In this document: positions 17,818-26,276 of the stretch, piece by piece
Layout of the letters: each line of letters starts with the position of its first letter
How positions within the stretch are numbered: the stretch's first letter is position 1
From: Salisediminibacterium beveridgei
GTDB taxonomy: Bacteria > Bacillota > Bacilli > Bacillales > Salisediminibacteriaceae
DNA: 64,000 nt
Reading direction: 5' to 3'
Assembly: GCF_001721685.1 (NCBI RefSeq)
Contig: NZ_CP012502.1
Location: 1,736,001-1,800,000, forward strand
Made by a program: the position numbers and the translations under genes
Notes under the pieces: model-generated
Database searches by the model: none
Seen by the model: only the letters and a program-made list of their open reading frames with translations
Told to the model about the DNA's origin: nothing

Positions 17818-19191
17818 ATGAGTAAATTATGGGGTGGACGATTCACAAAATCCACGAACGAACTGGTTGAAAAAGAAACTGCCTCGATCGGGTTCGATTA
17901 TCAACTGGCAGAAGAAGATATTCAAGGCAGTCTTGCTCATGTCAAGATGCTTGCTAAAACCGGTATCATTGAACAGGCAGAAGCCGATCTGATCGAGCAA
18001 GGGCTGAATAAAGTATTTCAGAAATTCAAAGACAACGAGTTGGAATTTACGGATGCCAACGAAGACATACACATGAACATAGAACATGCATTGATTGAAG
18101 AAATAGGTCCAGTAGGTGGAAAGCTCCATACCGGAAGAAGCCGAAACGATCAAGTTGCAACAGATATGCACTTGTATTTAAAAAAACATACTGAACAGTT
18201 GATCTGCCTGATGAACGATGTTCAAAGAGCAATAATTGAACTCTCGGAAAATCATGTGGAAACCATTCTTCCTGGATACACCCATTTGCAAAGGGCTCAA
18301 CCTGTGTCATTTGCCCATCATATGCTGGCGTATTTCTGGATGTTTCAACGGGATAAAGATCGTTTAAAGGACAGTTTGAAACGTATCAGCTGGTCACCAC
18401 TGGGAGCTGGAGCACTTGCTGGTACAACTTTTCCGATCGATCGTGAATTCACAGCTGCAGAACTCGGACTCGATTTTGTCTATCCAAACAGTATGGATGC
18501 TGTCAGTGACCGGGATTTCATTTTGGAATTCATGTCCTCTGCTTCCATTGCTATGACTCACATCTCCAGACTATCAGAAGAAATGGTCATTTGGATGAGT
18601 CAGGAATTTCAGTTTATCGAACTCGATGATTCCTTCTGCACAGGCTCGAGTATCATGCCACAGAAGAAAAATCCTGATGTCCCAGAACTGCTCCGTGCAC
18701 GAACAGGAAGAGTAAACGGCAATCTCATCGGTCTCTTAACAGTGCTGAAAGGATTACCATTGGCTTATAATAAAGATATGCAGGAAGATAAAGAAGGCAT
18801 GTTTGATACGGTGCATACACTTACGACATCGTTGCAGTTCCTCGCTCCAATGATTTCCAGCATGACAGTTAATGCAGATCGAATGAAGAATGCAGTAGAT
18901 ACAGATTTTTCAAATGCGACAGATATTGCAGATTATCTCGTAGATAAAGGTATTCCATTCCGCGAAGCACATGAAGTCATCGGTAAAATTGTGCTACACT
19001 GTATTCAAAATAATCAGTTCCTTCTCCAGCTCGAACTAGCAGACTACAAAATGTTTCATGAGGCATTTGAGTCCGATATTTTCGAGACACTGAAACCTGA
19101 ATCAGTCGTCTCTGCGCGGAAAAGTACAGGTGGAACAGCTCCAAAAGCTGTTTCAAAGCAGTTGGAACTGGCAAAATCATTTCTGAACTGA
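17818..19191 (+). CDS. argH: argininosuccinate lyase
   Basis: The 457-residue enzyme splits argininosuccinate into arginine and fumarate, the last arginine step. It is a member of the fumarase/aspartase superfamily with the signature [12 protein letters not shown] near residues 276-287, whose flexible loop carries the catalytic serine, and an N-terminal SRNDQVATD segment. GGGAGG precedes the ATG. It probably shares the argG transcript. Confidence 0.95.
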   Translation: MSKLWGGRFTKSTNELVEKETASIGFDYQLAEEDIQGSLAHVKMLAKTGIIEQAEADLIEQGLNKVFQKFKDNELEFTDANEDIHMNIEHALIEEIGPVGGKLHTGRSRNDQVATDMHLYLKKHTEQLICLMNDVQRAIIELSENHVETILPGYTHLQRAQPVSFAHHMLAYFWMFQRDKDRLKDSLKRISWSPLGAGALAGTTFPIDREFTAAELGLDFVYPNSMDAVSDRDFILEFMSSASIAMTHISRLSEEMVIWMSQEFQFIELDDSFCTGSSIMPQKKNPDVPELLRARTGRVNGNLIGLLTVLKGLPLAYNKDMQEDKEGMFDTVHTLTTSLQFLAPMISSMTVNADRMKNAVDTDFSNATDIADYLVDKGIPFREAHEVIGKIVLHCIQNNQFLLQLELADYKMFHEAFESDIFETLKPESVVSARKSTGGTAPKAVSKQLELAKSFLN

Positions 19192-19228
19192 ATCGTGTCT
19201 GATAAGCTTTAACAGCAGGGGGGACCCT

Positions 19229-19429
19229 ATGGATCATACATTTATCGAAATCATGAGACTCCAAGGAGAGTTGCAAACGATTCACGAAGCGGATCTCAGA
19301 AAATTGGAAAGACTGATTTCTGTTAATCCATGCCGGTGCGAAAAACAAGAAGATTGCAAAGGAATCTGCAGTGTCAAAAGAAGATTAAATGATGAATTAG
19401 AACGGAGACAATTGAAAAGGGAGCGATAG
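19229..19429 (+). CDS. small cysteine-containing protein, unrecognised
   Basis: The 66-residue product has a hydrophobic/charged N-terminal helix, then a compact cysteine cluster C-x-C-x5-C-x3-C (CRCEKQEDCKGIC), then a strongly basic helix. The four cysteines could bind a metal or form disulfides. A strong purine-rich ribosome site precedes the ATG, and ilvE starts two bases after the stop, so both are surely co-translated. I do not recognise the family. It has no signal peptide. Confidence 0.65.
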   Translation: MDHTFIEIMRLQGELQTIHEADLRKLERLISVNPCRCEKQEDCKGICSVKRRLNDELERRQLKRER

Positions 19430-19431
19430 TC

Positions 19432-20508
19432 ATGTCAAAAAATACAATTAAATGGACAAAACGCGACAAATTAAAAACAAAACCGGATGAGTCAACTTTG
19501 CCATTCGGGAAAATTTTCACGGATTATATGATGAAAATGCGTTATGAGGCGGGAAGTGGCTGGTCTGATCCTGAGATCGTTCCATATGGTCCAATAGAAC
19601 TTGATCCAGCAGCAATGGTACTGCACTATGGTCAAACGGTTTTTGAGGGACTCAAAGCATACCGGAACGAGAATGGAGATGTCCAACTGTTCAGACCTGA
19701 AGAGAATATGAAGCGTATGAACCGCTCGCACCGTAGGATGAGCATTCCGGAATTCGATGGGGAAACGGTGCTGAAAGCTCTGTCTCAATTGATCGACATT
19801 GAAAAAGACTGGGTACCGTCAGTCGAAGGGACATCATTATATGTTCGGCCCTTTGTGATCAGTACGCAGACACATCTCGCTGTCCATCCATCAGACTCCT
19901 ATGAGTTTTATATTATTCTCTCACCGGTAGGCTCATATTATCCTGAAGGCATTAATCCAGTGAAAATCCAAGTCGAGGATGAATTCACGCGTGCAGTAAA
20001 AGGCGGAACCGGAACAGCGAAAACCGGTGGCAACTATTCTGCTGGTTATAATGCACAGGAGAAGGCATCAAAGTCCGGCCATGCCCAGGTGCTTTGGCTC
20101 GATGCGATTGAAAAACAGTATATTGAAGAAGTGGGCAGCATGAATGTCTTCTTTAAGATCAACGGCGAAATCGTCACTCCGGCATTGTCCGGCAGTATCC
20201 TGGAAGGTGTGACAAGAAAATCCATAATTGAATTGCTGCATTCTTGGGAAATTCCGGTGATGGAAAGGAAGATTTCCATTCAGGAACTGATTCAGGCACA
20301 GAAAAATGGTACGTTAGAAGAAGCTTTCGGAGCAGGGACAGCCGCTGTAGTCTCACCTATCGGCTCATTCACTTATAAGGGAGTTGCCTATAAGGTACAG
20401 GATGGTGAAACCGGTTCTTTAACGAAAAAGTTATACGACACCGTCACAGGTATTCAAACCGGTAAGCTTGATGATCCATTTGGATGGACAAAAGTCATTC
20501 ATGTATAA
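19432..20508 (+). CDS. ilvE: branched-chain amino acid aminotransferase
   Basis: A 358-residue fold-type IV PLP enzyme that performs the last step of leucine, isoleucine and valine synthesis and the first step of their breakdown. The PLP lysine is Lys197 in GTAKTGGNYSAGY, and VLHYGQTVFEGLKAYR near residue 63 is typical of the longer Bacillus/eukaryote-type BCAT. GGGAGCG precedes the ATG. Its small upstream partner starts 37 bp after argH with no clear promoter, so read-through from the arginine genes is possible. Confidence 0.92.
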   Translation: MSKNTIKWTKRDKLKTKPDESTLPFGKIFTDYMMKMRYEAGSGWSDPEIVPYGPIELDPAAMVLHYGQTVFEGLKAYRNENGDVQLFRPEENMKRMNRSHRRMSIPEFDGETVLKALSQLIDIEKDWVPSVEGTSLYVRPFVISTQTHLAVHPSDSYEFYIILSPVGSYYPEGINPVKIQVEDEFTRAVKGGTGTAKTGGNYSAGYNAQEKASKSGHAQVLWLDAIEKQYIEEVGSMNVFFKINGEIVTPALSGSILEGVTRKSIIELLHSWEIPVMERKISIQELIQAQKNGTLEEAFGAGTAAVVSPIGSFTYKGVAYKVQDGETGSLTKKLYDTVTGIQTGKLDDPFGWTKVIHV

Positions 20509-20586
20509 AGAAAACTAAACCGGTCGAGGGACAATCCAATGGCGAAAGATTTAGTTACACTTAAATGGTCTTAAATAATCAAAAAA

Positions 20587-20636
20587 AAAAGCAAATCTCC
20601 TTCAGGGTTTGGTTCCTGGAATGGGGATTTGCTTTT
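20587..20636. terminator. bidirectional terminator between ilvE and a membrane gene
   Basis: AAAAGCAAATC-CC pairs with GG-GATTTGCTTTT (20587-20600 with 20623-20636). A-run and T-run flanks allow use on both strands. Confidence 0.8.
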
Positions 20637-20639
20637 ACA

Positions 20640-21350
20640 TTACCATTCAAAAAAGAATTTTAGTGAAAGCGTAATTGCAGTATACATAATAACGCCACTT
20701 GCGAAGGTTGGGAAATGAGCGTATTTATCTTCTGGTAATTCATATTTAAATACGTTTAAAATCATTGCTCCACTGATAAAAGCAAATATGATTGATTGAA
20801 CAAGTGCTGTGAATTCTACAAATACACCTAATCCCCAGCCAATCAAGATCCCCAATGCGAGCATGTATCTGCCTACAGTATTATATTTTTCAGCAAATTC
20901 CCGCCACATGTCATGCGCAACAGCAATGAAGTGTAACCCAATGGCTGCGCTGTAAAAGAGTGCTTGTAAAACTGAAACTTGAGCAGAAATGACGACGTAA
21001 GCCACCAGGGCATTGTACGTTGTATAAAACAAAATTTGTGTCCAGAAAGTCAATTCATTATCATGTGCACGTTGTCTGACATAGAGCTGGCTGCCGTAAA
21101 ACATAATTACGCCAATGAGCCCGATGAAATAGATTTCTGATTGCATCGCAAATAAAGTCAGATCAAGCGCAATATTTTGTTGCTCAGTATGGAGCGCGGG
21201 TAATACATATACAAACACATAAGAAACAGCCAAACCACCGGAGAATGAGAACCAGCGAAGCTGCATCAATCGCTCCGTCGGTAAAATTTTATTTGTCATA
21301 AAATGAATAAAGATAAAAAATAACCCTGTCAAAAGGGCTCCGATCGTCAT
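20640..21350 (-). CDS. eight-helix membrane protein, ZIP-like features
   Basis: The 236-residue product is almost wholly hydrophobic with about eight membrane helices. Two segments, SGGLAVSYVFVYVLPAL near the N-terminus and ISGAMILNVFKYELPE near the C-terminus, resemble the first and late helices of ZIP metal transporters, and GLHFIAVAHD adds two histidines. The canonical ZIP metal-binding motifs HNFxDG and HExPHE are absent, so function is uncertain. The ATG at 21350 has GAGGTG upstream; the longer TTG-initiated frame does not. Confidence 0.7.
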   Translation of the reverse strand: MTIGALLTGLFFIFIHFMTNKILPTERLMQLRWFSFSGGLAVSYVFVYVLPALHTEQQNIALDLTLFAMQSEIYFIGLIGVIMFYGSQLYVRQRAHDNELTFWTQILFYTTYNALVAYVVISAQVSVLQALFYSAAIGLHFIAVAHDMWREFAEKYNTVGRYMLALGILIGWGLGVFVEFTALVQSIIFAFISGAMILNVFKYELPEDKYAHFPTFASGVIMYTAITLSLKFFFEW

Positions 21351-21464
21351 ATGAAACACCTCACATTTATCAGCTTTTATCTTAACTTGTTTCGTGATGG
21401 CTGACAAGTATTAAAGTCTGATATACTATAGCGTAGATAATTTTATTCTATAAGGAGTCTGATG

Positions 21465-21983
21465 ATGAAGCTGAAATCGATGCCGCCGGTTCTAAAAGGG
21501 GAGCCCTTGCTTTTGATTCTTGGAAGTATGCCCGGCAGCCAATCGTTAGAAAAACAGCAGTATTATGCGAACCCAAGAAATCAATTTTGGAAAATGCTTT
21601 CTGATTACTTTAGAGTTGATCTGACAGCCCTGTCCTATGAAAGTCGAAAATCATACGTCGCTTCACATAGAATTGCTTTGTGGGATATCTTACAGGAATG
21701 TGAGCGGATCGGGAGTCTGGATTCAGCCATACGAAGAGAATCATTCAATCCGATTTCTGAATTCATTGAGGCAAATCCCAGCATTCTCGCAATTGGTTGT
21801 AATGGCACAAAAGCGTTTCAAAGTCTTAAAAAATATGAGAAAGAGAAAACGACATTACAAACGCCCGCTGTCAAATTACCATCTACAAGTCCGGTACCAG
21901 GAAAAAACGTTTTAAGTTATACAGAAAAATGCGATGTCTGGCATACGTTTATACACCAGTATCTAAAAGGAGCAAAATCATGA
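21465..21983 (+). CDS. DNA-deoxyinosine/uracil glycosylase (UDG family 6 type)
   Basis: The 172-residue protein starts with LLLILGSMPGSQSLEKQQYY then ANPRNQFWKML, the signature of the hypoxanthine-DNA glycosylase branch of the uracil-DNA glycosylase superfamily, and ends with the LPSTSP motif of the DNA-intercalating loop. It should remove deaminated bases from DNA. AAGGAG lies seven bases before the ATG at 21465. It shares an ATGA overlap with an exonuclease gene, giving a small repair operon. Confidence 0.82.
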   Translation: MKLKSMPPVLKGEPLLLILGSMPGSQSLEKQQYYANPRNQFWKMLSDYFRVDLTALSYESRKSYVASHRIALWDILQECERIGSLDSAIRRESFNPISEFIEANPSILAIGCNGTKAFQSLKKYEKEKTTLQTPAVKLPSTSPVPGKNVLSYTEKCDVWHTFIHQYLKGAKS

Positions 21984-22879
21984 ATCATTCAAGCGATAAA
22001 ATTATACTAATCGATGGGTTTAATTTATTAAGCAGAGGCTACTTTGCTACATCTTTCAATAAAGAACCTCATGAACTGCAACGAAATCAAGACGGACGTT
22101 ATGTCAACGCAGTCAATGTATTTATGACAAAAATATTCCAGTTAATTCGTGAACAATCCCCTACTGCCATCCATGTGAGCTGGGATGGAAAACGAAGTGA
22201 TATTCTCCGGACAAAGGCCTACGATCAATATAAAGCACAACGAAATGACTTGCCCGAACCATTAGTAGATCAATATCATTACCTTGAAGAAATTTTAAAG
22301 GAGCTGAATGTCCCACAATCTGCCGCGCGAGGTTATGAAGCAGATGATATCATGGGTACGTTGGCAAAACGATGGGGAAGTGAAATGAAAGGAAAAGTCG
22401 TTCTCTATAGTAACGACCGTGACTTGTTTCAATTAATTGATGAGAACATTACTCAGCGTGTAGCAAAAAAGAAAATGGAAATCGATTATAACTTATTTCT
22501 TTTCAAAGAAGAGTTTGATCTGCATCCATCACAGTGGGTTGACGTGAAAGCACTTCTGGGAGATACCAGTGACAATATCCCAGGATGCCCTGGGGTTGGG
22601 GAAAAATCAGCTTACCCGTTAATCCGTAAGTATCATCACCTTGACGGTGTATATCAAGCCATTGCAAATGATTCACTGGATACCTCTTTCAAACGTTATA
22701 AAACCAAACTGATCAATGGAGAGAAACTTGCACGAATCAGTTATGAACTCGCAACCATTGAAACTGAAGTTCCTCTCATTTCTGAAATCCCCCTGGACAG
22801 TTTAGCGCTGACATTCTCGCATACAGATGCAGAAACCATCATGCAAAACCACGGTTTGCGAAAGCCTGTTTCATTTTAA
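21980..22879 (+). CDS. 5'-3' exonuclease (Pol I N-terminal-domain/YpcP type)
   Basis: A 299-residue FEN-like nuclease without a polymerase domain. Metal-binding acidic residues are recognisable in LIDGFNLLSRG, YEADDIMG, SNDRDLFQL and LLGDTSDNIPG, the last running into the helix-hairpin-helix GCPGVGEKSAYPLI. Such proteins process flaps, gaps or RNA primers, backing up DNA polymerase I. The start at 21980 follows AAGGAG and overlaps the upstream glycosylase gene by four bases. Confidence 0.9.
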   Translation: MNHSSDKIILIDGFNLLSRGYFATSFNKEPHELQRNQDGRYVNAVNVFMTKIFQLIREQSPTAIHVSWDGKRSDILRTKAYDQYKAQRNDLPEPLVDQYHYLEEILKELNVPQSAARGYEADDIMGTLAKRWGSEMKGKVVLYSNDRDLFQLIDENITQRVAKKKMEIDYNLFLFKEEFDLHPSQWVDVKALLGDTSDNIPGCPGVGEKSAYPLIRKYHHLDGVYQAIANDSLDTSFKRYKTKLINGEKLARISYELATIETEVPLISEIPLDSLALTFSHTDAETIMQNHGLRKPVSF

Positions 22880-22899
22880 AACTGAAGGAGGAAAGAAAT

Positions 22900-23049
22900 A
22901 TGTTTAAAAATTGGTTCTCAAAATCTTGTTATTTTTGCGGAAAAAAAACAAAAGACACAACCCGTTACTTAGATGATCAAGGTAATACAGTCCATGTCTG
23001 TTTTCAATGTGTCCCTGTTGCGGAACGACGTGCTTTAAGAAAACAGTAA
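22900..23049 (+). CDS. 49-residue zinc-ribbon-like protein
   Basis: A short frame with a very strong ribosome site (AAGGAGG) begins 20 bp after the exonuclease stop. The product has two CxxC knuckles, CYFCG at residues 10-14 and CFQC near residues 34-37, separated by 20 residues, plus a basic C-terminus. This is the layout of a single zinc ribbon able to bind nucleic acid or a partner protein. It is the third gene of the glycosylase-exonuclease unit. No named family was recognised. Confidence 0.7.
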   Translation: MFKNWFSKSCYFCGKKTKDTTRYLDDQGNTVHVCFQCVPVAERRALRKQ

Positions 23050-23051
23050 GA

Positions 23052-23459
23052 TCACTGTCCAATGTCCAAAAAGCGCAGTCTCGTCTCTTGATTCGGAAGT
23101 ATGCAACTTTCTGTTTGACCGAATATGCGGTAACGGGACTTGGCAACCTCTCGATAAACAGCCTGTCTGATCGGCAGTGGTACAAAACGGATCAGCTGAA
23201 TCAGATGCCATGGTGACTTTAAATGCCGGGAAATCTCAATTACTGCTTGAGAACCGGAATGAATGACACTGGTCTCCGTGTTCAATATCAGAACAGCATC
23301 GAGGCTGTTAAGTTCTGGGTGCGAATTTTTGAAAGATTGTCCAATCGAACCTTCCAGACTCGCAAAGTGAATGTCCGTATCTTGTTCGTTTTCCAATATG
23401 AACTGAACACCATGATGACATAAATTGCAACTCCCATCATACAGCATCACTTTCGTCAT
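23052..23459 (-). CDS. DCC-family thiol-disulfide protein (DUF393)
   Basis: A 135-residue protein of the DCC family, named for the N-terminal D-x-x-C-x-x-C, here YDGSCNLCHHGVQFI. The fold is thioredoxin-like and the two cysteines are probably redox active; substrates are unknown. The ATG at 23459 is preferred because GAGGGA lies just upstream; an in-frame ATG at 23477 lacks a site. It converges on the zinc-ribbon gene with only two bases between stops. Confidence 0.85.
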   Translation of the reverse strand: MTKVMLYDGSCNLCHHGVQFILENEQDTDIHFASLEGSIGQSFKNSHPELNSLDAVLILNTETSVIHSGSQAVIEISRHLKSPWHLIQLIRFVPLPIRQAVYREVAKSRYRIFGQTESCILPNQETRLRFLDIGQ

Positions 23460-23518
23460 CAGATCCCTCTTTTCCATTGGTTAGATTTATATTCAGTATA
23501 CCGTTTTAAGCCGTTCAT
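23459..23518 (-). CDS. candidate 19-residue ORF coupled to the DCC gene
   Basis: A short basic frame (MNGLKRYTEYKSNQWKRGI) ends in a TGATG overlap with the start of the DCC-family gene, as in translational coupling. The ribosome site is poor. It may be a leader peptide, a small protein or chance. Confidence 0.25.
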   Translation of the reverse strand: MNGLKRYTEYKSNQWKRGI

Positions 23519-23588
23519 CTCGAATATTTTACCTAAGTCCTTTTTCTCCTTTCATTTATGGAATAATGTGTTAATTTAACATCCGCTG

Positions 23589-23621
23589 AACCTCTCAGAT
23601 TTCGTTCTGAGAGGTTTTTTA
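23589..23621 (+). terminator. orphan plus-strand terminator
   Basis: AACCTCTCAG/CTGAGAGGTT (23589-23598 with 23607-23616) is followed by TTTTTT. No plus-strand gene ends nearby; it could end a short RNA starting after about 23460 or catch read-through. Confidence 0.75.
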
Positions 23622-23888
23622 ATGTTTCATGACTATCAGACAAATGAGACCTTTTCAATCCTTCCTGAGCCATCTGAATATATTTCAGCTGCTTCGAAAA
23701 AATCATCCCGTAATAGTATCCATGGATTTCTGGAAGATACTAAATGCTCAATTTGTATCTTCCTAATCTGGTTAGAAGGTAAATAATTCATCAAAAATCC
23801 TATCTGTCGGGGTTTAAAAAGGATTGAACTGAGGTTTCTCATACCAAATGAATAAATAATAGTAAGATACAAAATGAGTATGATTGTA

Positions 23889-23897
23889 TGCTATAAT
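23889..23897 (+). promoter_or_regulatory. extended -10 promoter of the integrase
   Basis: TGC followed by a perfect TATAAT (23892-23897) forms an extended -10 element. No good -35 is seen, which such promoters tolerate. Confidence 0.5.
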
Positions 23898-23922
23898 AAA
23901 CTTCACGAGGTGAATGGATTCC

Positions 23923-24648
23923 ATGAAGCGTAAAAAGCAGTATGCAGATTACATACGACTGACCGATGAGGAGAATCAAAAATTAATAAATCGTTTGGGA
24001 AAGCACCAGACCCAGCTCAGAATTCGCCGGCTTAACGAATTAAAGATCCGCGGAAAGCGTCCATTAACATTACTTTCAGATTATCAGGCACTTTCAGCTA
24101 TGACTCCGCGTACGGTCGAGCCAATTCGAAATAAAGATCAAATTGAATCGATGAAAAACGTTTTGAAAAATTCGTCTTATCGTGATTATTTTCTTTTCGT
24201 ACTCGGTTTGAACACAGGACTTCGAGTAGGCGATTTGTTACCATTAAAAGCGAGTGATGTGAGGGGGAAGAAGTATGTTGTTTTAATCGAAGAAAAAACA
24301 ACAAAAGCTAAGCGCTTTCCATTAAATAAAGACATCCGGGAAATGATATCCGATTATACAACGGGGATGAGTGATGATGATTATTTATTTGCTTCCCGCA
24401 TGACAGGCGAACCAATCCGAAGAGACAGGGCATACAAGATTTTGAGGCAAGCAGCTGAGATTGCTGGTGTGGAATACGTCGGTACTCACACAATGCGTAA
24501 AACGTTTGGTTACCATTTCTATAAACAATACAAAGATGCTTCAATGCTGCAAAAGATATTCAACCATTCCTCACAAAGTATCACCCTTCGGTACATAGGT
24601 ATATCACAAGAAGAGATTGATGAGGCTATCGACGACTTCAGTTTATGA
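23923..24648 (+). CDS. tyrosine recombinase/integrase
   Basis: A 241-residue site-specific recombinase with the whole catalytic set: Arg101 (NTGLRVGD), a lysine near 126-128, His189-x-x-Arg192 (HTMRKTFGYH), His215 (FNHSS) and nucleophile Tyr224 (LRYIGIS). The N-terminal arm before the catalytic domain is only about 70 residues, shorter than in phage integrases or XerC/D. GAGGTG lies about ten bases before the ATG. No excisionase, attachment repeats or cargo genes were recognised beside it, so it may be a domesticated or relic enzyme. Confidence 0.88.
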   Translation: MKRKKQYADYIRLTDEENQKLINRLGKHQTQLRIRRLNELKIRGKRPLTLLSDYQALSAMTPRTVEPIRNKDQIESMKNVLKNSSYRDYFLFVLGLNTGLRVGDLLPLKASDVRGKKYVVLIEEKTTKAKRFPLNKDIREMISDYTTGMSDDDYLFASRMTGEPIRRDRAYKILRQAAEIAGVEYVGTHTMRKTFGYHFYKQYKDASMLQKIFNHSSQSITLRYIGISQEEIDEAIDDFSL

Positions 24649-24684
24649 AGGATATCTGCATTCCTTTAAACAATATAAAGTAAT

Positions 24685-24721
24685 GAACCGAATGCCTGAA
24701 AGGGGCATTCGGTTCTTTTTA
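24685..24721 (+). terminator. terminator after the integrase
   Basis: A perfect 12-bp stem (24685-24696 with 24704-24715) and TTTTT. Confidence 0.9.
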
Positions 24722-24723
24722 TC

Positions 24724-25794
24724 TCAATTTGTCTTGATGGGTTCAATTTTCAAGATTTTTGTGAAATACCACTTTAACCCCAACGGAACCAGTAACAAGA
24801 TTAATAGTATTCGTGTCAATTGCAGTGAAGTGACAATTGCCGGGTCAGCATCAACCATGCCAGCGGTAAGTACCATTTCGATCACACCGCCAGGTGCTGC
24901 AGACAAGATCGCGGTTGCCATATCCATTGACGTCACTTGTGACATGAACCATCCGGTTAAAAAGGAAAAGGCAATTAACAAAATCGCAATCATAGCATAA
25001 ATCATGCTGAAGCGACCGGCGCTTACAACATCTTTAATGGCAATACTCCTTCCAAGTGATGTTCCGATCGCCAATTGTGCGCCCAGGAACAGTATTTCAG
25101 GAACTGATGACAGCAAAGCCGGGCTGATGTTTAAGATAATCGTTATGATAAGCGGAAATATCATAATTCCGGCAGGGAGGAGGTGACCAAATCGAAACGC
25201 TCCAATCAACGGCAAAATAAACCATAAATAATGGATGGATGCAGCACCTGCATCACCTTGAGGTAATTGGGTTTGAACAGATTCAGCTCCACTTGAAAAC
25301 AGAAAAATAATCAGAAATGGAACGGTAAACAGAACGATTACTAACCGTATCGTCTGAAATACCGTCACAAATGCCTGATTCGCATGAAAAGATTGGCTGA
25401 CGATCACCATTTCCGTCAAACCACCCGGGATGGATCCGAAGATACTGGATGCCGGATCCACTTGAACCCATTTTGTGACCATGTAACTCATGGTGATGGC
25501 GAAAAGAATTAATAACAGCGTGATGACAATGTAAACAGGCAAGTAAGGCAGTGTTTGCATTAATGTGTCAAATGTATAATACAAACCAAAACTTATACCG
25601 AGAACGATCAGACCGACATTTTTAATCATTGGAATCCAAGTCAGCGATCGCTGAACCACTGCTTGATAAAGCATTACAGCAGTCAAAGGACCGAGCATCC
25701 AGGGGAGCGGAAGAGTCAGCCAGGAAAACAGAATCCCGCCAACACATGCAACGAGTAAGGTTTCAGTTAAACGAATCAGAAATGACATTGACAT
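24724..25794 (-). CDS. AbrB-type duplicated membrane protein (COG3180 family)
   Basis: The 356-residue protein has ten or more membrane helices in two similar halves. PLPWMLGPLTAVMLYQ near residue 30, together with a mid-protein loop GSIPGGLTEMVIVSQ and its repeat AAPGGVIEMVLTAG, are typical of the membrane family misleadingly named AbrB or ammonia monooxygenase. The GGxxE-M-V loops probably form a transport site. GAGGAGG lies five bases before the ATG at 25794. It lies downstream of ectC but behind a terminator. Confidence 0.82.
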   Translation of the reverse strand: MSMSFLIRLTETLLVACVGGILFSWLTLPLPWMLGPLTAVMLYQAVVQRSLTWIPMIKNVGLIVLGISFGLYYTFDTLMQTLPYLPVYIVITLLLILFAITMSYMVTKWVQVDPASSIFGSIPGGLTEMVIVSQSFHANQAFVTVFQTIRLVIVLFTVPFLIIFLFSSGAESVQTQLPQGDAGAASIHYLWFILPLIGAFRFGHLLPAGIMIFPLIITIILNISPALLSSVPEILFLGAQLAIGTSLGRSIAIKDVVSAGRFSMIYAMIAILLIAFSFLTGWFMSQVTSMDMATAILSAAPGGVIEMVLTAGMVDADPAIVTSLQLTRILLILLLVPLGLKWYFTKILKIEPIKTN

Positions 25795-25813
25795 GTTGGC
25801 CTCCTCGCAACCG

Positions 25814-25845
25814 TAAAACAGCCAGCTGTTTAACACAGCTGGCTG
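25814..25845 (-). terminator. terminator after ectC
   Basis: On the minus strand CAGCCAGCTG pairs with CAGCTGGCTG (25819-25828 with 25836-25845) and is followed by GTTTT. It separates ectABC from the AbrB-type gene. Confidence 0.8.
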
Positions 25846-25856
25846 CAAAACTATTA

Positions 25857-26243
25857 TTACTCATCAACGAGCATGTATGAACCATCTTTATCATGCATTT
25901 CCGTACCGGTAACCGGGGGATTAAATACACAAACCATTCTCATGTCCGTATTTGCACGAAGCAGATGCTCATCGTTTTGATCCAGAGCGTAGACAGTACC
26001 TGCTTCAATTTTGTGGATTTTGTTATCAGCAAGCGTTTCTACTTCACCGTCACCTTCGATGCAATATACTGTCTCAAGGTGATTTTTGTACCATAAATGT
26101 GTTTCAGTTCCTGCTTTAATAATTGTGTCATGAACGGAATAGCCCATGCCAACATCTTTCAAAATCAAGCGGCGGCTCGTCCAGTTTTCACCTTTCACTT
26201 CATGTTCAGTACCAAGTACATCTTCTAATCTGACTGTTTTCAT
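25857..26243 (-). CDS. ectC: L-ectoine synthase
   Basis: A 128-residue cupin enzyme that cyclises N-gamma-acetyl-diaminobutyrate to ectoine. The [17 protein letters not shown] segment holds the metal-binding cupin residues, and the [10 protein letters not shown] block is typical of EctC. Of two in-frame ATGs, the second (26243) is chosen since AGGAGG is only two bases before the first. Last gene of ectABC. No ectD hydroxylase follows, so hydroxyectoine is not expected from this locus. Confidence 0.95.
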   Translation of the reverse strand: MKTVRLEDVLGTEHEVKGENWTSRRLILKDVGMGYSVHDTIIKAGTETHLWYKNHLETVYCIEGDGEVETLADNKIHKIEAGTVYALDQNDEHLLRANTDMRMVCVFNPPVTGTEMHDKDGSYMLVDE

Positions 26244-26276
26244 TTTCATTTCCTCCTAAGTGCTGTATGCGATGGG

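Larger units (their letters stand above)
23519..23922. other. A/T-rich intergenic stretch with orphan hairpin
   Basis: Apart from the plus-strand hairpin at 23589-23621 and the integrase promoter, I see no convincing gene. A 78-codon minus-strand frame at 23636-23872 begins with TTG, has no ribosome site and no recognisable motif; I regard it as unproven. Confidence 0.5.

Noticed and set aside
20539..20574. 11-codon frame with a GAGGGA site after ilvE
   Set aside because: Too short and lies between the ilvE stop and the terminator; probably chance.
23636..23872. 78-codon minus-strand reading frame
   Set aside because: TTG start without ribosome site, no recognisable motif, located in an A/T-rich gap; judged not supported as a gene.
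24724..25794. AbrB transcriptional regulator
   Set aside because: The family name is misleading; the protein is an integral membrane protein with no DNA-binding domain.
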